DNA of 64,000 bases from assembly GCF_033807575.1 (NCBI RefSeq), contig NC_084704.1, forward strand, positions 31,225,968 to 31,289,967, read 5' to 3'. A program made the translations under genes and the position numbers. This document shows, piece by piece, positions 57,531 through 64,000 of this stretch. Under the pieces are notes generated by a model. That model was not told the DNA's origin. It made no database searches and was given only the letters and a program-made list of their open reading frames with translations. The first letter of the stretch is position 1, and each line of letters starts with the position of its first letter. The stretch is from Cydia pomonella (lineage: Eukaryota; Arthropoda; Insecta; Lepidoptera; Tortricidae).

Positions 57531-57670
57531 ACGGCCCGATTCGTATTTTAAAATACGTCAAATATTAGGTATTTATTTAAACAAAATCGTCACTTTTGAC
57601 ACTGACACATTCTATCCGTATCGTATCTGGTCATAAAATTTGACGTATCTTAAAGTTCGGATCGGGCCGT
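57531..57670. mobile_element. 140-bp TA-flanked MITE with ACGGCCCGATTCG ends
   Basis: Left ACGGCCCGATTCGTATTTTA and ATACGTCAAAT; right ATTTGACGTATCTTAAAGTT and ATCGGGCCGT. TA flanks both sides (57529-57530, 57671-57672). A fragment of the same family is at 45581. Confidence 0.82.
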
Positions 57671-57723
57671 TAGTTTATATTCTCAATATAAGTTTTTAAT
57701 CTAAATTTAAGGCTTTTTAACTA

Positions 57724-58366
57724 CAGGCAGCATCAATAATAGCGAATAAAACCACGCTCCAAAGCATTTGCCACCCTCGAATACTTTTCCATATAAACAC
57801 TATAAGATCGCCTTCAAAATTGTCTGTCGCAGTTTAATCCATACTATGTAATATTATAAATGCGAAAGTGTGTCTGTCTATCTGTCTGTACTTAACATTT
57901 TTACACTAACTGCTGAACCGATTTAGTTAAAATTGGGTATAGATATAATTTGAGTCCCAGGGAAAAACATAGGATAGTTTTTATCCCAGATAAGCGGGGT
58001 GCAAGTAACATATTTGAGATAGTTGCGCGGCATCGTCTGATAATAATTATAAGGGAATTAATTATTAGGCAATGCTCCCGGTACTGAGTTTGAATGGCGA
58101 GAACTGGGAATTCCTGGTTCCGGTACTGTATTTGTATTAAAAACCAGTTGAGTACCAGGAGTCCCTACTGATGTATGTATTTATTTTTATTTAGACTTCA
58201 TAGTTGTCTCTGAATTAACGAAGTTTGTATCGGAAATAAAAAAAGCAGATTGGATAAAAGATAATTTATACCTAAAATACTAATTTTACGCAGACGAAGT
58301 CGCGAGCAAAAGCTAGTTGTTCCATGTTGAACGCTTAGTTTGATCCGCTACTTTTGATGCTAACTG
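57724..58366 (-). mobile_element. CAGTCAGCATC MITE, copy interrupted by a Helitron-like element
   Basis: Left end CAGGCAGCATCAATAATAGC, right end GATCCGCTACTTTTGATGCT then AACTG, with TA outside both. Some 475 bp of Helitron-like DNA lie within. The MITE part right of the insertion has also lost bases. Confidence 0.78.
57841..58316 (+). mobile_element. Helitron-like element nested in a MITE
   Basis: Begins near CTATGTAATATTATAAATGC, carries ACTGCTGAACCGATTTAGTT, and ends GACGAAGTCGCGAGCAAAAG then CTAG, followed by T (58317). The 3' CTAG-T and the 5' CT after A fit insertion between A and T. No Rep/helicase frame, so non-autonomous. Confidence 0.72.
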
Positions 58367-59265
58367 TACACTCGACCGAAAATTGCATGGTGAAGTACTT
58401 TATGAATGAATTCATTCATAATGAGACCATGAAATTTTGTAGCAGGCTATACCTAGCTTTTGCGGATGCAGAGAAAAAATCTTAGTGTATCCTTATACGT
58501 TATATTTTTTTTCATATTTTTGGAGTATTATTTAATAATACTTATAGCGAATCGTCATATCATAACGTTTGAAAGGAAACTGTAAGTTCTGCAACAGTTC
58601 GTTTTCGCTTCTCATAAATAAAAAAGTGAGCTATGCGGCAGTTTGGCGTCAATGCATATTGGGACTTACCTACACGACTTGGTGAATGTTTTTAGTTGAA
58701 GTTATTTTTATTTTAGTGGCCAAAAATAAATGAGTGGCGAAATTCCTGCACTGAGCGTGATCCAACATGCTCTTGGCAGGTTTTATTACCTTAAAGCAGG
58801 AAAATTGTTTTTTTTACGAGTGTATGTTTTTTTCTTAAATATTTCTGGACATTAATATGAAATACTATTTATTACTTTACTGTGATTGTGATACCTAAGG
58901 TAACCCTGTTAAACTCCAAAATATCTCTATTAATCATTCGCTTATAACATATTTTAATAATTGATAGAGACTAAAATATTTGTATTTAATTTAATTTGTT
59001 ATTAGTTTTTTGGGAAATACGAATATCGTAGTTAATATTTTAATAATATAGTACTTGCAAATTTATTTTAATTTATATTTTAGTTATCCCATTAATTAAA
59101 TAGTTTTCGAATTTATTGGACCTATATTCCACTTTAGACTGATAATATGTACAGGAGAATAAACGTAGCTTATTTAATAGTTATTAAGCATTTGATCAGT
59201 TAGTAACAGTCGGACATCATAAAATTTGTAGCATGTTAATGCAGCGAGTTAAATACATATGTTTG
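58367..59265. other. Mostly unrecognised DNA
   Basis: Near 58760-58785 ATGCTCTTGGCAGGTTTT is the reversed head of the 9274-type repeat. No gene recognised. Confidence 0.35.
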
Positions 59266-59515
59266 GCGACCGGTCTGGTCTAGTGGGTAGGAACTCTGCC
59301 TATGAAAATGATGGTTCTGGGATCAGGTCCCAGTAAGGGCATTTATTTGTTCGATGAGCAGGGATATTTTTTCCTGAGTCATGGGTGTTTTCTATATATT
59401 TCAGTATTAATATATTATATATATCGTTGTCTGAGTGGGTACTACACAAGTTTGCTTGAGCTTACTGTGGAGCTTAGACAATTAGCGCAATAATGTCCTA
59501 AAATATTAATTTAAT
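59266..59515 (+). mobile_element. tRNA-derived SINE, family 1
   Basis: Head GACCGGTCTGGTCTAGTGGG, a B box region changed to GGGATCAGGTCCCAG (unlike the usual GGTTCAAATCC), then TGAGTCATGGGTGTTTTCTA and CTTACTGTGG. Full length but diverged. Confidence 0.8.
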
Positions 59516-60150
59516 AAAAAAATTGATAAGAATTAAAATAACCTATAGCAATTCCAAGCATAAAACTACGTTGCTGTAATAAATGAATATCTACATAATC
59601 TAAATAAGATGCTATTTATTTATCCGTTTTATATTTAGTGGCAGAAAACAAGACACTATGTTATTTTCGCTCAATGGAAATGCAATAATGTTTTTGGAGT
59701 TTACTCCCTAAGAATCGATTTTCATACATAAGTAACTTATCTTGCGGATACCCTAGCAACAGTTGCATGAAACACTTTATTTATTCAATGTCAACAAATA
59801 ACCAACAATTTGAAAAGTTTTGATATTTTTATACTTGTTTTTTTTAATCGATTGTAGGGAGTAAACTCGAGTCGTGCGTCGGGGCTGGCATCTTCACATT
59901 TTTTTCACGATTACATTTTCAATGCACCAAAACCCGAACATATTCGCATTGCAGTTTCCAATGTTTACGCCTAAAACGCATTTTAAGCCAGCGCAACACC
60001 AGTGCCCGTAATTTTATCGACTGTTATCACTGTTTTAAATAAAAATAGAATCAAAAAAGTACAAGTGTGCACTAAAAAAACAGTCCAGCAAGCTAAACCT
60101 GATTAGTGCCGCAACCAAGTAGTCATTGAATTAAATCAGTAGCCGTAAGC
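59516..60150. other. No recognised repeat; may contain a 5' untranslated exon
   Basis: AT-rich to about 59870, then a more mixed composition leading to the ATG at 60151. TATCACTGTTTT near 60027 could be an initiator. Nothing else supports a promoter. Confidence 0.25.
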
Positions 60151-60303
60151 ATGTCAGGGGTAACAAGCCATAACTCAGAAGTGGAGAGCTCCTCGCGGCC
60201 CATAACATTCAATCGTCCGTACGAGGGGCGAATTCCGATGACCTCAAGGAAAGTTTGCGTCTCGAACACTCTGTATAAATCCGGCGAGTCATGTCGGGAT
60301 TTG
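60151..60303 (+). CDS. Possible first coding exon, product unknown
   Basis: Fifty-one codons from ATG at 60151, with A at -3 (AAGCATGTCA) and an in-frame TGA about 30 bases upstream, so the start is well placed. The peptide begins MSGVTSHNSEVESSSRPITF and continues with NRPYEGRIPMTSRKVCVSNT. It is serine- and threonine-rich at first, with no signal peptide or membrane segment, and codon third positions are GC-richer than the surrounding DNA. GGTAAATC at 60303-60310 is a fair splice donor in phase 0. Read through, the frame would end at 60412-60414 after 87 codons. I do not recognise the protein and see no downstream exon before the window ends. A chance frame remains possible. Confidence 0.35.
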
Positions 60304-61954
60304 GTAAATCGTCTTTTTTATTTATTGCGCGGCCACGCTGTGGCTAGCCGTTTAGGAGTGACGTCGTGTTACATGTACGTGATACTTTTCCCAGGTCAGA
60401 TGAAATTATTATAGCCCCAGCCATAAATCTCGCAGGAATTGCTTCCATCTTCCTTTATAAAGAAATAGAATAAAAACCTCGCGATTCCTTTGTTTGCGCT
60501 ATTGGACTATAAATTTAGCGACATAGAAATAAGTATCTGTTTTTACGAACGGGAGAAAGGGGCTTTTATATCGTAAGGTTTTGATATTTAGGTTCTTTAT
60601 TACGTTTTTCTCGCAATTTTCTCGCATTGAATACTAACGGACTTATTATTTCGTATTTTAGTAAAATCAAAACTTGTATTTATTTTTGCTTCAAATAATT
60701 GTAAGTAGCTAAACAAATGTTAAATGTACCTACGTTTTAAGCTCCTGCAGTATATAGAAATAATGGAAAATTAAAACAGGAAAATCCCCATCACTTGGTA
60801 AGTATTTACTGAAAGTTCACTATTCTTATTTGCAATATGCCTCAATTTTAATCGTTTTATTTGCACGAGAATTCGATAAACATGAGTTTTCAAATATCAC
60901 TTATGGTTGTTATTCGTAGTGGAGCAAAAATATCATTTATGCTGTGTAGGCGTAAAACAAATGTGTCAATTAGTATAAAAACCCGCCCGTAACCATAAAG
61001 ATCCATTAGAGTTTATTAATAAAAATTGGAACATTTTTATATCACATATTTTACTTTTGAAGCAATCACCTAAAATTAAAATACATCTGACGGGCACATT
61101 CAATGCGCAATCTGAAATCGCCATTCAACGTGCTTTTAAATGAAAGTGCTGACTATATGTATTCCATTAACAAATTCTCGCGATTTCTAATAAATCATTT
61201 TAACAGATGGAATACTCCGGGTAAAATATGATGAATGAGACTTTGAAGCTATCAGCTGACATCATCGCTATTCAAAGTATATTGAGCTCAAAAATTGCAA
61301 AGAAAAAACTAATATTACTAATGCGCCCTTTAGTCCGACATTGGGATCTGAATATTAGTTGTTAGGTATAAAATGTGAACCTTATTAGTAAAATGAAGTT
61401 TTCATACACTTAAATAAACGTGATCAAAGCCTTCTTCGCCCAGGGCTGGAATAGAACATGCCTCTTCAGAATTTGCGGCTGAGTCCATAACCCCTAAGTC
61501 ACCCGGGCACGGTGGCATCTGTCCCAATTTCCTGAGTTTAAATATGCAACCTTCAGAGGATTATCGCCCCGGGTACAAAAGGTCCTTTTTATTTAGTATA
61601 TTTTTTCAATTTATAAATTTGTATTATTTTATCTAGTTTTATCATTTGTGTATCTATTGTTAAACTGTAGTTACATTTATAAATCAAATCGCTAAATGAT
61701 AATGCGGAGCCACACTTAAGAAGACTGCTTATATTTTGTAGAAATGTCAATTAAAAGGCAATATAAACCAAATTTCAATACAGATACTCTTCACAGCTAG
61801 GAAAACTGGTATTTTGTAAGGGAATTCCCACACACGGTTTTCATTGCTCTGAATAGATGAAGGCGGAATGCAGGCCAAGTATAAGAACTCCAAATCCTTA
61901 ATATAATTGGCGAGTGGTGCTCATGTAAGCTTTTACTGGCGTTAAAATAATTCC
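60304..61954. other. Unrecognised DNA, perhaps intronic
   Basis: No repeat family recognised. A patch at 61435-61580 is GC-richer (CCCGGGCACGGTGGCATC) without a coding frame. Confidence 0.35.
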
Positions 61955-62050
61955 CCCCGGTCGGATGCGACGCGGAGCGGAAGCGGGCCCCGGCATTACG
62001 TCACTTCCTTCCGGCTCGGTCCCTGGGGTCTGTGGGGCCGTTAGATACCT
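61955..62050. promoter_or_regulatory. GC-rich block with CRE-like and ETS-like sites
   Basis: GGATGCGACGCGGAGCGGAA, then GGCATTACGTCACTTCCTTC and CGGCTCGG. TTACGTCA is a CRE/ATF-type word and CTTCCTTCCGG an ETS-type word, side by side in a ~95-bp GC-rich island within AT-rich DNA. Regulatory role is inference; it could also be an old repeat. Confidence 0.25.
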
Positions 62051-62192
62051 AGACGTTTTACATAAACCGCGACTTAGGCTAATTTAATGTGTATCGCACT
62101 AGAGCCCCTAGTGACTTCGAAGACGTATAAACAGTTTTCAATCGTAAATAGATCATCATAGCTGCGGATTTATTTTGCCGGTAGGTACAGTA

Positions 62193-62399
62193 CAGTCCGC
62201 ATCAAAAGTAGCGGATCAAACAACGCTTCAAACGTATCTACCATTCCGTAACAGCTTAACAAAAAGTGATGCTTCTATATGTAGAACAATGAAAACTGTA
62301 AAAGATATACGTTTGAACTTGAATTTTAAACATTTATCTATATTTGGAAAAGTTATCCGGAATATCAGATACTTTTACTACTACTATCGATGCTGACTG
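62193..62399 (+). mobile_element. CAGTCAGCATC MITE, copy 5
   Basis: Starts CAGTCCGCATCAAAAGTAGC and ends CTATCGATGCTGACTG, with TA on both sides. The interior matches copy 1: ACAGCTTAACAAAAAGTGAT, AAAGATATACGTTTGAAC, TATATTTGGAAAAGTTATCC. 207 bp. Confidence 0.85.
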
Positions 62400-62785
62400 T
62401 ACAACAGCATTTTTTAACGCATTAAAACAGTATTAAGAAGTTCTGGATCAGTCAGTGTCGAGCAATAATGAGTGCAAAAACTTAAGGGGAAACATTAGTG
62501 GTAATTTTCCATACAATTGTTGTCGACATTGTCCTCTCTGAATTTTGGCCCTAGGTGAATATAATTTTTATATGAGTTCAATATTGCTAATACCGGTGTC
62601 TGTACGTTTTGCTTCTTTTGATATTCTTGTTTTTATCTAGTTCTGTTAAATAGCGCTAAAAACGGCGAAATAAATGTGTCGTGAACAGACGCGTAGCATA
62701 CAAAATCGGCAAGAATAAACGCAAAAATAAAAACAGTCAGAAACAGTTAATTTCTTTCTCATTCCATTTTCAAAATTTCTGTAAC

Positions 62786-62833
62786 ATTGTTAATAACCAA
62801 TCTTTTAAGATTGTTAATAACCAATCTTTGAAG
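62786..62833 (+). repeat. Two-unit 24-bp tandem duplication
   Basis: ATTGTTAATAACCAATCTTT with AAG occurs twice in a row (62786-62809, 62810-62833) with one or two differences. The local 79-codon frame starts at GTG and has no motif. Confidence 0.8.
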
Positions 62834-62965
62834 GAGGAAAATGTCGAAAACAAAACCTCGATTTCTGATTTTTTTACGCAGGGTTTGTCGCCTAAGCTGC
62901 AGTTATCCATATTGCACTAATTTAGGAGCTGCCCCCATTAGCGCGACGGAGATGTTTACCTAAAA

Positions 62966-63030
62966 TTTTGTTTTGAAATGAAATGAAAAAAAATGTTTCA
63001 TTTTTTTATTTCTTTTCATTTTCATTTCTT
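62966..63030. repeat. GAAATGAAA/TTTCATTTC hairpin
   Basis: GAAATGAAATGAAAAAAAAT at the left pairs with ATTTCTTTTCATTTTCATTT at the right; purine-rich and pyrimidine-rich arms. Confidence 0.6.
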
Positions 63031-63073
63031 TCAAACCTATTCGAACGTACACTGACATCATAATGATATTTAT

Positions 63074-63161
63074 ATCATGTTGTTTAGTTATCGTGCTTCT
63101 TGCCCGCGCCAATACTTGTATGAATGTACGAGCGAAACGCATGATAACTAAATAATATGAT
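63074..63161. repeat. 88-bp inverted repeat element
   Basis: Arms ATCATGTTGTTTAGTTATCG (63074) and its inverse at 63139-63161 match at 20 of 23 positions. The centre holds CTTGCCCGCGCCAATACTTG. Confidence 0.65.
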
Positions 63162-63648
63162 ACAAATCATTCTAACTTACGTTCGAATTGACCTGCATGC
63201 CCCTGGTTTCCTGCATGAATGAAAAAAAAGATTTTAAAATTAATCGCTTGCGTTCTTAACTGAACGTAATTTCGTATTACTTGCGTCTCTGACTTTATCC
63301 TGTAAAAAGTAAACATACTAACTCTTATTTAATTATCACCTCTTCAATTATTTACATAAATTACAATTTTCAATAACTGGGAGATAAAATTGTAGGTATA
63401 AAAACAAATGACATTCTTAAGACCACTTCGTAAAGGAAACGCTCAGCTTGAAAACTTATTCAATTAACTCTCGAAGAACGCTACAGTTGGCACTGTCTTA
63501 AGACACGACCCGTTCTATGCCTCTTTAAGAGCAAGGCTATGAAACTACGATGACAAAGACGCCTCAGCATCAAGATGGGGACCTAGATAATATGAGAGAT
63601 AGAAGAAGAGAATAGAAGAAGAGAGATACATCAACAAACGCAAAACAA
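63162..63648. other. Unrecognised DNA
   Basis: No exon or repeat family recognised; a purine-rich AGAAGAAGAG stretch lies near 63600-63625. Confidence 0.35.
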
Positions 63649-63835
63649 AAAAAGGACAAGTGCGAGTCGGACTCGCGCAACGAGGGTTCCGTACTTTTTA
63701 GTATTTGTTGTTATAGGGGCAACATCATCATCTGTGAAAATTTCAACTGTCTAACTATCACGGTTCATGATATACAGCCTGGTGACAGACAGACGGATGG
63801 ATGGACGGACGGACGGACAGCGGAGTCTTAGTAAT
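63649..63835 (+). repeat. GGGTTCCG repeat without the 5S segment
   Basis: GGACAAGTGCGAGTCGGACT, GGGTTCCGTACTTTTTAGTA, TTCATGATATACAGCCTGGT, then GACGGATGGATGGACGGACG and CAGCGGAGTCTTAGTAATA. It is collinear with 20428-20755 except that the 5S-containing ~100 bp and the final ACGGAACCC end are missing. Confidence 0.75.
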
Positions 63836-63940
63836 AACTAATAACTAACTGCATTGACTCAGCGATCCAGAAAGAATCTTGGCCTCCGAAACGAGATAAC
63901 GCCACCTGTCCTGATCCAGCGCGGTTTTCTTTCTTTACAA

Positions 63941-64000
63941 GCGGTGGTGGCCGAGTGGATCTGACGCCCGACTTTCGAATCCTGGCTCATACCAATGAGT
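63941..64000 (+). repeat. SINE family 2 head, cut by window end
   Basis: GCGGTGGTGGCCGAGTGGAT gives the A box side; a shortened B box side (CGAATCCTGGCTCATACC) and AATGAGT follow as in the copy at 45990. About 15-20 bp before the B box appear deleted. Confidence 0.7.

Noticed and set aside
62681..62920. 79-codon frame with IVNNQS duplication
   Set aside because: Starts at GTG, low-complexity lysine/asparagine composition, and the duplication is explained by a 24-bp tandem repeat.

Overview
The window is AT-rich nuclear DNA from an animal, almost certainly a moth or butterfly (Lepidoptera). It is dense with repeats that I recognise as typical of lepidopteran genomes. These include tRNA-derived SINEs with a GGCCTAGTGGG A box, repeats built around GGGTTCCGTACC and ACGGAACCCTAAAAA, Helitron-like elements of the 5'-CT...CTAG-3' type inserted between A and T, TA-flanked MITEs starting CAGTCAGCATC, and hAT elements with 8-bp target duplications. 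Species and family names here are inference; no database was consulted.

There is no convincing intact host gene. The only long open frame is a 5'-truncated non-LTR retrotransposon on the minus strand (40429-42776), encoding reverse transcriptase, RNase H and a C-terminal CCHC finger. One short stretch near the right side (60151-60303) looks like a possible first coding exon, with an upstream in-frame stop, a fair start context and a splice donor. A weaker candidate lies at 29335. The rest reads as intergenic or intronic DNA with a few GC-richer islands that could be conserved regulatory DNA (14880-15060, 37500-37690, 43570-43740, 61955-62050).

Layout. 1-9 kb: mostly unrecognised AT-rich DNA, a GC-rich block with a TAA tail (365-1026) and scattered repeat fragments. 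9-17 kb: GGGTTCCG-type repeats, a TA-flanked MITE (10088-10307), two adjacent hairpins (10794-10907), a decayed LINE tail and a tRNA-like head. 17-24 kb: fold-back elements, a repeat carrying a 5S rRNA piece (20428-20755) and a 1.9-kb hAT-type element with perfect 8-bp duplications (22115-24000). 25-36 kb: an inverted pair of degenerate tandem arrays (25500-25985), hairpin MITEs, a TIR element interrupted by a SINE (29725-30443) and two LINE fossils. 36-45 kb: Helitron-like sequence, a three-layer nested hAT (38218-39383) and the LINE. 45-64 kb: SINEs of two families, a 174-bp hAT MITE (53403-53576) and several nested MITEs.

The elements mostly interrupt one another, so their nesting gives relative ages. 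The best-documented case is the hAT element at 38 kb. A palindromic MITE sits inside its 5' terminal repeat and a Helitron-like element sits in its body, yet the original 8-bp duplication is still perfect.
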